Shown: positions 27,333 to 36,576, counted from the first letter of the stretch. The stretch: DNA of 51,891 nt from Beijerinckiaceae bacterium (GCA_947475995.1 CANJNI010000032.1:1-51891), one strand, 5' to 3'. Numbers and translations are program-made. Notes: generated from the letters alone by a model not told the origin.

Positions 27333-28070
27333 TCAGCTCTTCTTGATTACCGGAAACAGAGGCGAGCGCGGCCAATGCTTGCGGCTGTGCTTGAGGTTGA
27401 GCCCGACCAGCATGGCGGCGAGGCGGATCGGGGCCCCGATGCCTTCCACCACCGGCACGCCGAGCTGGTCGGCCAGCCAGTCCGGATTCACATGCACCGG
27501 ACATTGGGTGATGCCCATGGGAAGAATCACTTCCGCATCGTGTTCATCCACGAGTTCGCGCGCGTGGGACACGAAGTTCTTCAGGAACTGGTCGCGGTTG
27601 CCGATGATGTCGGGCAGGTGGAAGCCGCTCTTCTTCCAGCCGACGATCTTGTCGGTGAAGCCGTAGCGCTTGACGATGCGGCGGCACAGGACGAGCGAGG
27701 TTTCCGAATAGACCAGAATGCCGAAGCGGTCGCCCAGCAGGCTTGCAATATGCAGCATGGCCTCGGCGGGGCCGACGATCGGAATGTCGACCACCGATCG
27801 GGCCGCATCGACCGCAAGATCGAGGGCGCCCAGCGGCACGGCGGCGTCGTAGCCCTCAGCCTCGGCGCGCCTGAAGGCGTCGATGAAGGCGGGCGCGACG
27901 AGTTCAAGTTCGGCCGGCGAGTTGCCGCGATTGTAGGCCGTGGTGGCGACCTCGATCAGGCCGACCTCTATCTCGCTGGTGGAATAGGACAGCGCCACGT
28001 CGGCGCGCCGCTTGTGTTCCTCGGCCGGATAATCGCCGATCAGAAATGCGACGCGGATCTTCTTGGTCAT
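27333..28070 (-). CDS. Asp/Glu/hydantoin racemase-like protein without the usual first cysteine
   Basis: This 245-residue protein has the overall pattern of the Asp/Glu/hydantoin racemase superfamily: VDIPIVGPAEAMLHIASLLGDRFGILVYSE in the middle, and the C-terminal GVPVVEGIGAPIRLAAMLVGL near 210-230. Racemases of this family use two cysteines. Here the first position reads VPLGALDLA (no Cys), and the region of the second reads VILPMGITQCPVHV with a Cys a few residues off. It may be a lyase, isomerase or decarboxylase rather than a racemase. GGAGG lies before the ATG at 28070, and the earlier in-frame ATG is rejected. Confidence 0.75.
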   Translation of the reverse strand: MTKKIRVAFLIGDYPAEEHKRRADVALSYSTSEIEVGLIEVATTAYNRGNSPAELELVAPAFIDAFRRAEAEGYDAAVPLGALDLAVDAARSVVDIPIVGPAEAMLHIASLLGDRFGILVYSETSLVLCRRIVKRYGFTDKIVGWKKSGFHLPDIIGNRDQFLKNFVSHARELVDEHDAEVILPMGITQCPVHVNPDWLADQLGVPVVEGIGAPIRLAAMLVGLNLKHSRKHWPRSPLFPVIKKS

Positions 28071-28176
28071 GTGGTCCTCCCGATGTTCTGTCGGCCACAT
28101 TAAAGCACCTCGGGAAAAGACTGAATGGCTTTTGCATCGGGAACATGCAGCTCAGTCCACCGCGGGGACGCAACGC

Positions 28177-28650
28177 TCAGTCGTCTTGTGTGCCGGGTCG
28201 CCCGTCCTTATAGGCGATGTCTCGAAACTCCGGTGGAAAGTATTGGCGTTGCAGCCCGTCAATGATTTCGTTTTGACGGATGAAAAGACCCATTTCGGGC
28301 CAGTCCTCTAGATGCTCGTCGAGCGCAACGGCGATCACGATTTCCCAGTCGGGAAGTCCATGCAAATGTTCGCGAAGTGCGGCGATTACATTCGGCCGCA
28401 GGAGCGACAGGTTGCCGATGGAAACAAGGACCTGCGGGTATCCCCAATAGTCCGAGCAAAGGAGAAAGTCGCCCGAATCATGGAACGCCGAGTTCCGTTC
28501 TCCCCTCTCATTGAAATCGACCTGACGCCCGTCCGCGCCATAATAACCGAAGGGCCTTCCATATCTTTCAAGCGTTGTTTCCACACGGGCGAGGAGCTTT
28601 TCGAACTGCTTCACCTGTTCGTCATGCGGCAGATTCAAGGGCTTGATCAT
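28177..28650 (-). CDS. Hypothetical protein, soluble, acidic
   Basis: This 157-residue protein has no membrane segment or signal. It contains aromatic-rich stretches (ERYGRPFGYYGADGRQVDF, DFLLCSDYWGYPQVLVSIGN) and an acidic C-terminus. The length, acidity and Trp/Tyr content recall small immunity-type proteins, but no toxin gene is adjacent and I cannot assign a family. The start at 28650 is preferred over 28719. It lies alone between the racemase-like gene and a 327-base gap. Confidence 0.55.
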   Translation of the reverse strand: MIKPLNLPHDEQVKQFEKLLARVETTLERYGRPFGYYGADGRQVDFNERGERNSAFHDSGDFLLCSDYWGYPQVLVSIGNLSLLRPNVIAALREHLHGLPDWEIVIAVALDEHLEDWPEMGLFIRQNEIIDGLQRQYFPPEFRDIAYKDGRPGTQDD

Positions 28651-28977
28651 GTCGGTCACTCCCGGCCGCGACCAAGGGGCGTGAAGGTCCCCGCAAAAAG
28701 GACGACGCCGATTCCGCATCGCCCTTGCTCGGTCTCTCGCAGCGACAAGTCGGGGCGAGAGCCGCGCGAGCTCATGCTTCCCGGGGGACCAGAACGAAAA
28801 AATGAGCTTTGATCAAGATTGGGATCAAAAAACGAAATTCAGAATCGGACTTCGGGAAAAATTCCGCTTCCACTTCCTTTCCAAGGAAATGTTTCCGGCA
28901 CGACGACGTAATTCCATCGCGCCGACGCTGCAGGTTGAGGCGCGCGCACCTCAACGCCAGTTTCAGTCAGGAAATGA
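28651..28977. other. Intergenic region of 327 bases, AT-richer than its surroundings
   Basis: There is no convincing gene on either strand. The middle part (about 28795-28905) is clearly richer in A and T than its surroundings. It contains a TTGATC ... GATCAA inverted repeat at 28809-28828 and a GGAAA/TTTCC repeat near 28884-28895. Short open frames here have unusual composition and no ribosome-binding site. It should hold the promoter of the hypothetical gene at 28177-28650 and the 3' end of the cupin transcript. Confidence 0.5.
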
Positions 28978-29562
28978 TCAAAGATCTGCCGGCGGACGGT
29001 AGGCGGCCTGCTTCGGGGTCGCTTCCTTGGTCGGCCATTCCGAGACCTTCTGGAAGAGCATGTGCATGAAGAGGAAGAGCGGCTTCGCCTTCATGACGAG
29101 CGTAATGCACTCGTCGTCCTGATCATCGCTGAAGTGCTGGTGCACGCAGGCGTTCTCGACGATGAGCGCGTCGCCGGCTTCCCAGTCGATGCGGCGCTTG
29201 TCATGCACGTCGTGGCCCTTGCCCTTGAGGACGAAGAAGACCGCGCTGTTCATGTGGCCGTGCTTCTGGCCGAAGCCGCCGGGCGCGAAAACCTCGATAT
29301 GCGTCTCGATCGACTGCGCGACCTTCACGGCCTGCGGATTGATGATCTTCTTGCCGTAGAAGCCCGGTCCGCCCTTCCACTTGTGGTCCTTGGTGGAATA
29401 GACGCGCGGCTGGGTGAACAGTTCGCGGACGAGCTCGCCATAGGTGCCTTCAAGGGCGCGAACGAAAACGCGCTTCTTGGTCCAGCGCTCCCACACGACT
29501 TCTTCCTGGTGCTCGACGCCGCTGTTGTGGCCTACGCCAGCGTCCTTGAGATCATCCGCCAT
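28978..29562 (-). CDS. Cupin domain protein
   Basis: This 194-residue protein has one cupin beta-barrel (about residues 90-165). The first metal-binding motif is GGFGQKHGHMNSAVFFVLKG (His-x-His), and the second is DALIVENACVHQHF with further histidines, so a metal ion is likely. The N-terminal region (KRVFVRALEGTYGELVREL) is outside the barrel. Enzymatic role unknown; gentisate-dioxygenase-like and sugar-binding cupins look similar. AGAGGAGAA precedes the ATG at 29562. It is divergent from cysH and shares a 240-base regulatory region with a strong inverted repeat. Confidence 0.75.
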   Translation of the reverse strand: MADDLKDAGVGHNSGVEHQEEVVWERWTKKRVFVRALEGTYGELVRELFTQPRVYSTKDHKWKGGPGFYGKKIINPQAVKVAQSIETHIEVFAPGGFGQKHGHMNSAVFFVLKGKGHDVHDKRRIDWEAGDALIVENACVHQHFSDDQDDECITLVMKAKPLFLFMHMLFQKVSEWPTKEATPKQAAYRPPADL

Positions 29563-29695
29563 GTGTTTCTCCTCTCCGGCGCGTCGCGATGCGGGGCCGG
29601 GACCGTTCCGTGCGAGCCTGCGTGAGGCGGCCCATTGTTCCTGTTCGGTCTTTTGCCTCTCTTGGGCGGGGAAGTCAAAGGCAGGCGGCAGACGA

Positions 29696-29720
29696 TTTAT
29701 ACAGATAAATTTTGTATAAA
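29696..29720. promoter_or_regulatory. Inverted repeat between cupin and cysH (candidate operator)
   Basis: TTTATAC (29696-29702) and GTATAAA (29714-29720) form a perfect seven-base inverted repeat with an 11-base AT-rich centre. It lies in an unusually AT-rich strip (29695-29750) between the divergent cupin gene and cysH. The arm spacing of 18 bases between equivalent positions is close to two helical turns, as expected for a dimeric regulator. The regulator is not known. Confidence 0.5.
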
Positions 29721-29802
29721 AAATCAATCTCATTTCATTTGTGTAAAATTGACGGTCGGCCTATAGGGTCCGGAAGACCCAACGGTCGTCGCGAGGCGAA
29801 TC

Positions 29803-30576
29803 ATGTCCGTCCTGTCCCTTTCCGAACTGGCTCCGGCGCTCGACGCCGGCTTTGCGGCGCTCGATCCTGTCGGCCGTTTGCGCCTGCTGCGCGAGCGTCT
29901 GGAGGGCCGGATCGTCTTCACGACGAGTCTGGGGATCGAAGATCAGGCGATCACTCACATGGTCGCCACGGCGGGCCTCGGCATCGAAATAGCCACGCTG
30001 GACACCGGGCGACTGTTCCCGCAAGCCTACGAGGTCTGGGCGAAGACGGAAGAAAAATACGGACTGCGCATCAAGCCGTTCTATCCGCAGGCGCAGGCCA
30101 TTCAGGCGCTGGTCGCCGATCAGGGGATCAACGGATTCTACTATCTGGTCGAGGCGCGCAAGGCGTGCTGCGGGGTTCGCAAGGTCGAACCGCTCGGCCG
30201 GGCGCTGGCGGGCGCTTCGGGCTGGATCACCGGATTGCGGGCCGACCAGTCCGACCACCGGCAGGGACTGGGTTTCGTGGCGCATGAGGCGTCGCGCGGG
30301 CTGCTGAAGGCCAATCCGGTCTTCGACTGGACTCGCGCCCAAGTGGCGGAGTTCGTCGCCGCCAACGATGTGCCGGTCAACCCGCTTCACGATCAGGGTT
30401 TCCTGTCCATCGGATGCGCGCCCTGCACGCGCGCCGTGAAGCCGGGCGAACCGGAGCGCGCAGGCCGGTGGTGGTGGGAGGATGAAGCCAAAAAGGAATG
30501 CGGCCTCCATGTCACCGAGGACGGGCGCGTTGTGCGAACCGCGCTTGCGGAGACCGACAAGTCTGCGCGCGCATGA
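29803..30576 (+). CDS. cysH: Assimilatory adenylylsulfate (APS) reductase
   Basis: It reduces APS (or PAPS) to sulfite with thioredoxin. The 257-residue protein has [11 protein letters not shown] near residue 40 and the [16 protein letters not shown] motif near 65-80. The four cysteines of a [4Fe-4S] cluster are the pair near 122-123 (KACCGVRK) and the pair near 206-209 (IGCAPCTR). The catalytic cysteine is in KKECGLH near 236. The double Cys pairs mark it as an APS-type reductase, which fits an operon without a recognisable APS kinase. The stop overlaps cysD (ATGA). Confidence 0.94.
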   Translation: MSVLSLSELAPALDAGFAALDPVGRLRLLRERLEGRIVFTTSLGIEDQAITHMVATAGLGIEIATLDTGRLFPQAYEVWAKTEEKYGLRIKPFYPQAQAIQALVADQGINGFYYLVEARKACCGVRKVEPLGRALAGASGWITGLRADQSDHRQGLGFVAHEASRGLLKANPVFDWTRAQVAEFVAANDVPVNPLHDQGFLSIGCAPCTRAVKPGEPERAGRWWWEDEAKKECGLHVTEDGRVVRTALAETDKSARA

Positions 30577-31475
30577 TCCGGTTGACGCATCTTCAGAAGC
30601 TGGAAGCCGAGAGCATCCATGTGTTTCGCGAGGTCGTGGCGACCTGCGAGAATCCGGTGATGCTGTGGTCTATCGGAAAGGACTCGGCTGTCCTGCTGCA
30701 TCTTGCGCTGAAAGCCTTTTATCCGGCGAAGCTGCCGTTTCCGCTTTTGCATGTGGATACGACGTGGAAGTTTCGCGAGATGATCGAATTTCGCGACAGG
30801 CGCGCGAAGGAACTCGGCTTCGATCTGCTCGTGCACATCAACCAGGAGGGCGTACGGGCAGGCGTCAATCCGTTCGATTCCGGATCCCGGCTTCATACCG
30901 ATGTGATGAAGACCCAAGGATTGAAGCAGGCTCTCGATCAACGGAAGTTCGATGCGGCCTTCGGGGGCGCGCGGCGCGACGAGGAAAAGTCGCGCGCCAA
31001 GGAGCGCGTGTTTTCGCTGCGCTCGGCCGAACATCGCTGGGACCCGAAGAACCAGAGGCCGGAGCCGTGGCGGCTTTACAATACGCGCAAGCGGCCGGGC
31101 GAAAGCTTTCGTGTGTTCCCGATCTCGAACTGGACCGAGGCGGATGTGTGGGACTACATCGCGCTTGAGAACATCGAAGTCGTGCCGCTGTATTTCGCCA
31201 AGGAGCGCCCGGTGGTGGAGCGCGATGGCGCGCTCATCATGCGCGACGATGAACGCATGAAGCTGTTGCCCGGAGAAATCGTGCAGCAACGCATGGTGCG
31301 TTTCAGGACGCTCGGTTGCTATCCGCTGACGGGCGCTGTCGAGAGCCATGCGGCGACGCTGCCGGAGATCATTGCCGAAATGCGCGGCTCGCGTTCGTCC
31401 GAGCGGCAGGGGCGCGTCATTGACCATGATGGCTCGGGTTCGATGGAGCAGAAGAAGCAGGAAGGTTATTTCTGA
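30573..31475 (+). CDS. cysD: Sulfate adenylyltransferase subunit 2
   Basis: This is the small subunit of ATP sulfurylase, which makes APS from sulfate and ATP. The 300-residue protein has the PP-loop [13 protein letters not shown] near residue 33, then [13 protein letters not shown] near 58. The conserved [15 protein letters not shown] near 130 and the C-terminal [19 protein letters not shown] complete the family pattern. The ATG at 30573 overlaps the cysH stop and its own stop shares a base with the cysN start, so the three genes are translationally coupled. Confidence 0.96.
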   Translation: MIRLTHLQKLEAESIHVFREVVATCENPVMLWSIGKDSAVLLHLALKAFYPAKLPFPLLHVDTTWKFREMIEFRDRRAKELGFDLLVHINQEGVRAGVNPFDSGSRLHTDVMKTQGLKQALDQRKFDAAFGGARRDEEKSRAKERVFSLRSAEHRWDPKNQRPEPWRLYNTRKRPGESFRVFPISNWTEADVWDYIALENIEVVPLYFAKERPVVERDGALIMRDDERMKLLPGEIVQQRMVRFRTLGCYPLTGAVESHAATLPEIIAEMRGSRSSERQGRVIDHDGSGSMEQKKQEGYF

Positions 31476-33079
31476 TGTCGGCGCTCGTTCAGGAAGCAGC
31501 GTCCACTTTGACCTCGCCTTCGTTGCTGCGATTTTTCACCTGCGGCTCGGTGGACGACGGAAAGTCCACGCTGATCGGGCGTCTGCTGTACGACTCCAAA
31601 TCCGTATTCGAGGATCAACTCGGAACGCTCGACAAGGATTCGAAAAAGTTCGGCACGCAGGGGGAGAATCTCGACTTCGCGCTGCTGGTGGACGGCCTTT
31701 CGGCGGAGCGCGAGCAGGGCATCACGATTGATGTCGCCTACCGGTATTTCTCGACGCCGCGCCGCTCGTTCATCGTGGCGGATACGCCCGGCCACGAGCA
31801 ATATACGCGCAACATGGCGACGGGCGCGTCGACCGCCGATCTTGCGGTGATCCTGATTGACGCCCGCAAGGGCATCCTGCCGCAGACGCGCCGGCACTCG
31901 TTCATCGTGTCGATGCTGCGCGTGCGTCGCGTGGTGCTGGCCATCAACAAGATGGATCTTGTCGGCTACGCACAGGATGTGTTCGAGCGCATCATCGCCG
32001 AATACAGGGTCGCGGCTGCGGGTCTGGGCTTTGCGACCATCGAGTGCGTTCCGATTTCGGCGCGCGATGGCGACAATGTCACGGCGCGTTCATCCAATAT
32101 GCCATGGTACAATGGGCCTGTGCTGCTGGACTATCTTGAAACCGTCGATGTCAGCGCCGGCAGCGCCGCCGATGGCGCGTTCCGGCTTCCCGTGCAATGG
32201 GTCAATCGTCCAAATCTTGACTTTCGCGGCTTCGCCGGCACGATCGTCAGCGGCGTGGTGCGCAGGGGCGACGAAATCGTCGCGCAGCCCAGCGGGCGTC
32301 GCAGCCGCGTTGCGCGCATCGTCACGCAGGATGGCGATCTAGAAGAAGCCGGGGCCGAACAGGCGGTCACGCTGACGCTTGCGGATGAAGTGGACGTGTC
32401 GCGCGGGGACGTGATCGTCGCCGCCAATGACCGCATCGCGCCGCGCCGTCAGGTGAAAGCCCATCTAATCTGGATGGTCGAGCAGCCTGAAGGGGCGGGC
32501 CGGGATTACGTGGTGAAACTTGCCACCGCCAGCGCCAACGCGACGATTTCCGCGCTGCATCATGCGATCGACATCCACACGTTCGAACCGAAGAAGGCCG
32601 AGGCCCTGCGGATGAACGAGATCGGACTGGCGACGCTGTCTTTCGACAAGCCGCTGGTGACGACCGATTATGCGGAAAACCGCGATCTCGGTGGCTTCAT
32701 CCTGATCGACAAGTTCACCAACATGACCGCCGGCATCGGGATGATCGACAGCCGGGCGAATGTGCTTCTGTCAACCGCCCCCGTTGTGGATGAAACGCTG
32801 TCGCAGAGGATTGAGCGGCTGCGCGTCGGTTTCGCGCATCGTCGCGGCGAGCCTGGCTCGCTCCGCCGGCATCATTTCAACAAGACCGCAAGCTGGCGGG
32901 CTGTCTCGGGCTTGCTGATCTTCGCAATCGCACTGCTGGCGACCGGACATTTCGGCGCGGCCCTGGCCGTTGCGGTCCTCGATCTCCTGCTGCGTCCGTG
33001 GCTCAGATCCGCGCATGAACGCTTCTGGAAAAAGAGCGCGCCCGATTCGGACGGCCTCGACAGCGGCGCTGGAATCTAG
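31475..33079 (+). CDS. cysN: Sulfate adenylyltransferase subunit 1 (GTPase) with C-terminal DUF2061-like domain
   Basis: This is the GTPase subunit that drives APS formation by CysD. The 534-residue protein has the GTPase domain with GSVDDGKSTLIGRLLYDSK near residue 25, DTPGHEQY near 106 and NKMD near 162, followed by EF-Tu-like barrel domains to about residue 450. The last 65 residues are not CysC (APS kinase). They begin FNKTASWRAVSGLLIFAIAL, contain two hydrophobic segments and end WLRSAHERFW, which resembles the small membrane domain DUF2061. This would tether the complex to the membrane. The stop overlaps the facing marR gene by four bases. Confidence 0.92.
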   Translation: MSALVQEAASTLTSPSLLRFFTCGSVDDGKSTLIGRLLYDSKSVFEDQLGTLDKDSKKFGTQGENLDFALLVDGLSAEREQGITIDVAYRYFSTPRRSFIVADTPGHEQYTRNMATGASTADLAVILIDARKGILPQTRRHSFIVSMLRVRRVVLAINKMDLVGYAQDVFERIIAEYRVAAAGLGFATIECVPISARDGDNVTARSSNMPWYNGPVLLDYLETVDVSAGSAADGAFRLPVQWVNRPNLDFRGFAGTIVSGVVRRGDEIVAQPSGRRSRVARIVTQDGDLEEAGAEQAVTLTLADEVDVSRGDVIVAANDRIAPRRQVKAHLIWMVEQPEGAGRDYVVKLATASANATISALHHAIDIHTFEPKKAEALRMNEIGLATLSFDKPLVTTDYAENRDLGGFILIDKFTNMTAGIGMIDSRANVLLSTAPVVDETLSQRIERLRVGFAHRRGEPGSLRRHHFNKTASWRAVSGLLIFAIALLATGHFGAALAVAVLDLLLRPWLRSAHERFWKKSAPDSDGLDSGAGI

Positions 33080-33597
33080 TCCGGCAGCAGAAGCTGCAGC
33101 AGCCGCATGAGTTCGGCGCGGTCGCTTTCGTCGAGGCGCGCCGCCATGCGGGTCTCGTGTTCGGCCAGCAGGACCAGCGCGCGTTTCATCATCGCGCGCC
33201 CGTCGGCCGTCAGGGCTACCGCATAGGACCGTCGATCCAATGGCGAGGGCTCGCGCGTCGCGAGTCCGCGCTCCTCCAGTTCGTCCATCATGGCGACGAA
33301 ATTGGTGCGCTGGATGCCGAGCGCGGCTGCGATCTCGGATTGCTTGAGGCCGGGATTTTTCTCGACGATCGACAAAACGCTGAACTGCGCCGGCCGCAGG
33401 CCGATCACCGAGAAGGTTCTGATGAAATCGTCAAAGATCGCCAGCTGCGCGCGGCGCAGCAGATAGCCGATCGTCCCGTTCAGCGTCGAAAGATCGAGCG
33501 CGCCCGTCGGATCTGCGACCGGATGAGCATCCTCGAATTTGTCTTTGCCACGGGTTGCGGACTGTGGTCCGCTGCCGCGCCCCGGCTTTCTGGCCAT
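33076..33597 (-). CDS. MarR family transcriptional regulator
   Basis: This 173-residue protein has a winged-helix MarR domain at about 45-165. The recognition region is KQSEIAAALGIQRTNFVAMMDELEERGL and the wing contains PSPLDRRSYAVALTADG. MarR proteins of this kind often respond to aromatic acids or their CoA thioesters. It is divergent from livHMGF and probably controls it through the repeat at 33662-33688. The chosen ATG at 33597 opens MARKPGRGSG; a longer frame to 33729 would run over the operator. N-terminal 30 residues are basic and Gly-rich. Confidence 0.88.
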   Translation of the reverse strand: MARKPGRGSGPQSATRGKDKFEDAHPVADPTGALDLSTLNGTIGYLLRRAQLAIFDDFIRTFSVIGLRPAQFSVLSIVEKNPGLKQSEIAAALGIQRTNFVAMMDELEERGLATREPSPLDRRSYAVALTADGRAMMKRALVLLAEHETRMAARLDESDRAELMRLLQLLLPD

Positions 33598-33661
33598 GTT
33601 CTGGTTCCGTGATTCTCCACCGATTGTATCAGAACGGCGGTGATTGCCAGTATCGAGCATA

Positions 33662-33688
33662 ATTGTTATACAATATATCAAATAACGA
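33662..33688. promoter_or_regulatory. Candidate MarR operator in front of livH
   Basis: The site contains ATTGTTAT at 33662-33669 and ATAACGA at 33682-33688, facing half-sites GTTAT/ATAAC 12 bases apart. An inner repeat ATTGT-TAT-ACAAT lies at 33662-33674. The strip is AT-rich within GC-rich DNA and lies between the divergent marR and livH genes. The half-site ATAACGA recurs in the promoter of the enoyl-CoA hydratase operon (40599-40617, opposite orientation). Confidence 0.5.
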
Positions 33689-33770
33689 CAGCGGGAGGCC
33701 GTCGGTGAGTCTGGCTCGGTCAATTTCATGCGTTTCGCGCAGGCGCATCCTGCAGAGCAGGCGCTAGCCC

Positions 33771-34808
33771 ATGGATTCTCTCATCTTCCTGTTTCTGGTG
33801 CAGGACGGGGCCACCAACGGGGCGATCTATGCGCTCCTCGGCCTCGCGCTGGTGCTGGTTTTCGCGGTGACGCGCGTGATCTTCATTCCGCAGGGCGAAT
33901 TTGTCGCCTATGGGGCGCTGACCTATGCGCTGCTCGCCACCGGCCGGGTTCCGGGCACGGTCTGGCTGCTTCCGGCGATGGGGCTGGCGGCCTTTGCGAT
34001 CGAGATGATCGGCAAGGGCTCGCGCATGTCGGGCCGGGAAATCGCCACAGACGCCGCCACGCATATCGGCCTGCCCGTCGTGGTGGTGGGGGCGACTTTC
34101 GCGTTGGCCGACAAGTCCGCAAGCGCTCTGACCAATGTGCTGCTGACGCTCGCGATGATCATGCCGCTCGGGCCCTATCTTTATCGCATCGCCTTTCAGC
34201 CGGTCGCGGATTCGACGGTCCTGACGCTCTTCACGACCGCCATCGGGGTGCATCTTGCGATGACGGGCCTCGGACTTGCGATGTTCGGCGCGGAAGGTCT
34301 TCGGGCCGGTCCGCTGACGGACGCCAGGATGGAGATCGGCCCGCTGATGCTGACGGGGCAGAATATCGCGGTCTATGTGGCGACCGTCGCGCTCATCGCG
34401 GGGCTTTGGGTGTTTTTCGAGAAATCGCTTTACGGCAAGGCGCTGCGCGCGACCGCCGTCAACCGCGTCGGCGCGCGGCTCGTGGGCATCCGCACCAGTC
34501 TCTCGGGGGGGCTCGCTTTCGGTCTGGCGGCGGCCATCGGGGCGGCGTCCGGCATCCTGATCGTCCCGATGACGACGGTCTATTACGATTCCGGCTTCAT
34601 CATCGGCCTCAAGGGTTTCGTGGCGGCGATCATCGGCGCGCTGGCGAGCTATCCGGGTACGGCTCTGGCGGCCTTGTTCGTCGGCGTCGTCGAGGCGTTC
34701 GCCTCCTTCTATGCGAGCAACCTGAAGGAAGTGATCGTCTTCATGCTCATCGTGCCGGTGCTGGTCTGGCGATCGCTCGGCGCGGTCCACGACGACGAGG
34801 AGGAGTGA
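33771..34808 (+). CDS. livH: Branched-chain amino acid-type ABC transporter permease, LivH family
   Basis: This is an inner-membrane permease of the HAAT family, 345 residues with about eight to nine membrane segments. [33 protein letters not shown] at the start is the LivH signature; the loop [20 protein letters not shown] near residue 225 contacts the ATPase. It is first in a plus-strand operon with a livM-livG fusion and livF. The family also carries aromatic and other organic acids, and the catabolic genes facing it suggest such a substrate rather than amino acids. The ribosome-binding site is weak. Confidence 0.92.
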   Translation: MDSLIFLFLVQDGATNGAIYALLGLALVLVFAVTRVIFIPQGEFVAYGALTYALLATGRVPGTVWLLPAMGLAAFAIEMIGKGSRMSGREIATDAATHIGLPVVVVGATFALADKSASALTNVLLTLAMIMPLGPYLYRIAFQPVADSTVLTLFTTAIGVHLAMTGLGLAMFGAEGLRAGPLTDARMEIGPLMLTGQNIAVYVATVALIAGLWVFFEKSLYGKALRATAVNRVGARLVGIRTSLSGGLAFGLAAAIGAASGILIVPMTTVYYDSGFIIGLKGFVAAIIGALASYPGTALAALFVGVVEAFASFYASNLKEVIVFMLIVPVLVWRSLGAVHDDEEE

Positions 34809-34809
34809 G

Positions 34810-36576
34810 ATGAACGCGCGTCTCGCACTTCCCCTGGCGATCCTTGTCGCGGCGGCCATTCCGGTGCTTCCCGGGATACCGCCGTTCTGGATCACGCTGC
34901 TCAACAACATCGGCCTTGCGGCGCTGGTGGCGCTCGGGCTTGTTCTGCTCACCGGCGTCGGCGGGCTGACGTCCTTCGGACAGGCGGCGTTCTGCGGCTT
35001 TGCGGCCTATACGAGCGCCTTGCTGACAACCCGCTACGGGCTGTCGCCCTGGCTGACGCTGCCGGTTTCGCTGCTCGTGACGGGTATCGCCGCGCTGGTG
35101 CTGGGCGTCATCACCGTAAGGCTATCGGGTCATTACCTGCCGCTCGGAACCATCGCGTGGGGCATCAGCATCTATTACCTGTTCGGGCAGATTGAAATGC
35201 TGGGCCGTCACGACGGCCTGAGCGGGATCGCGCCGCTGAATTTCTTCGGCGTCTCGCTGCGGGAGCCGGCGACGATCTATTATGCAATCTGGTTCGCGGT
35301 TTTTGCGGCGTCCATCTGCACGATCTTCCTGCTCGACTCCCGCATTGGCCGCGCGATGCGTTCGCTGCGCGGCGGCCGTGTCGCGGCGGAATCGTTCGGC
35401 ATCAATACGGCGCGGCTGAAGCTCATCGCGTTCGTCTATGCGGCGGTGCTGGCGGGGCTGTCGGGCTGGCTTTACGTGCATTACCAGCGCACCGTGAATC
35501 CGACGCCCTTCGGCCTGCATGTGGGCATCGAATATCTGTTCATGGCGGTTCTGGGCGGCGCAGGTTACGTGTGGGGCGCGGTAACGGGCGCAGCGCTCGT
35601 CACGCTGCTGAAGGATATCCTTCAGCGCGTCTCGCCCATGCTGGTCGGCAATTTCACCCAGATCGACACAATCGTTTTCGGCGTATTGCTTGTGCTGACG
35701 CTGCAATTCGCGCCGCGCGGCGTCTGGGCCTTCCTGCGCAACCTCGCCCCGCAGGCGAGGCCGCGCACGATTGCGGCCGCCGAACCGTTGCGCCGCCGCG
35801 CGCCCGCCACGCAGGGCGATGCGCCGCTGCTGGGCGTGACCGGGCTGCGCAAGCAGTTCGGGGGTCTGGTGGCGGTGAACGATGTGTCGTTCCATCTGAA
35901 AGCGGGCGAAATCGTTGCGCTGATCGGTCCCAATGGCGCAGGCAAGAGCACCACATTCAATCTCATCAGCGGGGTCGCGCGTCCGACGTCCGGGTCCGTG
36001 CGCTTTGCGGGCCACGATCTGTCGAACGCGAGCGCGCAGGAATGCGCGAAGCTGGGCATGGCGCGCACGTTCCAGCATGTGAAGCTGTTGCCCGAGATGA
36101 GCGTCCTCGAAAATGTCGCGCTCGGCGCGCATCTGCGCGGCCATGCAGGCCTGTTCGCCAGCATGTTCCGCCTCGACCGCGCCGACGAGGCCCGGCTGCT
36201 GGCCGAAGCCGCGCGGCAGATCGAGCGAGTGGGACTGACCGAACATATGCACAAGCCCGCGGGCTCTCTGGCGCTGGGCCAGCAACGCATCGTGGAAATT
36301 GCGCGCGCCCTGTGTCTGGATCCGCGCCTGCTGCTGCTCGATGAGCCCGCCGCCGGGCTGCGGCATTTTGAAAAGCAGAATCTTGCGAAGCTGCTGGACG
36401 GCCTGCGGCAGGAAGGCATGAGCGTCCTGCTGGTGGAACATGACATGGGCTTCGTGATGGGTCTGACGGATCACATTGTGGTGCTGGATTTCGGTACGAA
36501 GATCGCTGAAGGGAAGCCCGAAGCGATCCGCGAAAATCCTGCTGTGCTGCAAGCCTATCTGGGGAGCGCCGCGTGA
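34810..36576 (+). CDS. Fused LivM permease and LivG ATP-binding protein
   Basis: This single 588-residue protein joins a LivM permease (residues 1 to about 310, about nine membrane segments) to a LivG ATPase (about 340-588). The permease part has LTGVGGLTSFGQAAFCGFAAY near 38-58. The ATPase has Walker A GPNGAGKST near 375, a signature LALGQQRIVEIARAL near 490, Walker B LLLLDEPAAGL near 510, and the LivG-typical VEHDMGFVMGLTDHIVVLD. The joining stretch is Arg/Ala/Pro-rich. LivM-LivG fusions are known in this transporter group. It starts one base after livH ends; livF overlaps its stop. Confidence 0.94.
   Translation: MNARLALPLAILVAAAIPVLPGIPPFWITLLNNIGLAALVALGLVLLTGVGGLTSFGQAAFCGFAAYTSALLTTRYGLSPWLTLPVSLLVTGIAALVLGVITVRLSGHYLPLGTIAWGISIYYLFGQIEMLGRHDGLSGIAPLNFFGVSLREPATIYYAIWFAVFAASICTIFLLDSRIGRAMRSLRGGRVAAESFGINTARLKLIAFVYAAVLAGLSGWLYVHYQRTVNPTPFGLHVGIEYLFMAVLGGAGYVWGAVTGAALVTLLKDILQRVSPMLVGNFTQIDTIVFGVLLVLTLQFAPRGVWAFLRNLAPQARPRTIAAAEPLRRRAPATQGDAPLLGVTGLRKQFGGLVAVNDVSFHLKAGEIVALIGPNGAGKSTTFNLISGVARPTSGSVRFAGHDLSNASAQECAKLGMARTFQHVKLLPEMSVLENVALGAHLRGHAGLFASMFRLDRADEARLLAEAARQIERVGLTEHMHKPAGSLALGQQRIVEIARALCLDPRLLLLDEPAAGLRHFEKQNLAKLLDGLRQEGMSVLLVEHDMGFVMGLTDHIVVLDFGTKIAEGKPEAIRENPAVLQAYLGSAA

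Noticed and set aside
28802..29002. Short plus-strand open frames in the AT-rich gap
   Set aside because: No ribosome-binding site, no family resemblance, and overlap with the end of the cupin gene.
33003..33079. CysC (APS kinase) domain at the end of CysN
   Set aside because: No P-loop or kinase motif in the C-terminal extension; the segment is hydrophobic.
35122..36552. 476-codon open frame antisense to the livM-livG fusion
   Set aside because: Low-complexity Gln/Arg/His composition; the sense frame has all transporter motifs.
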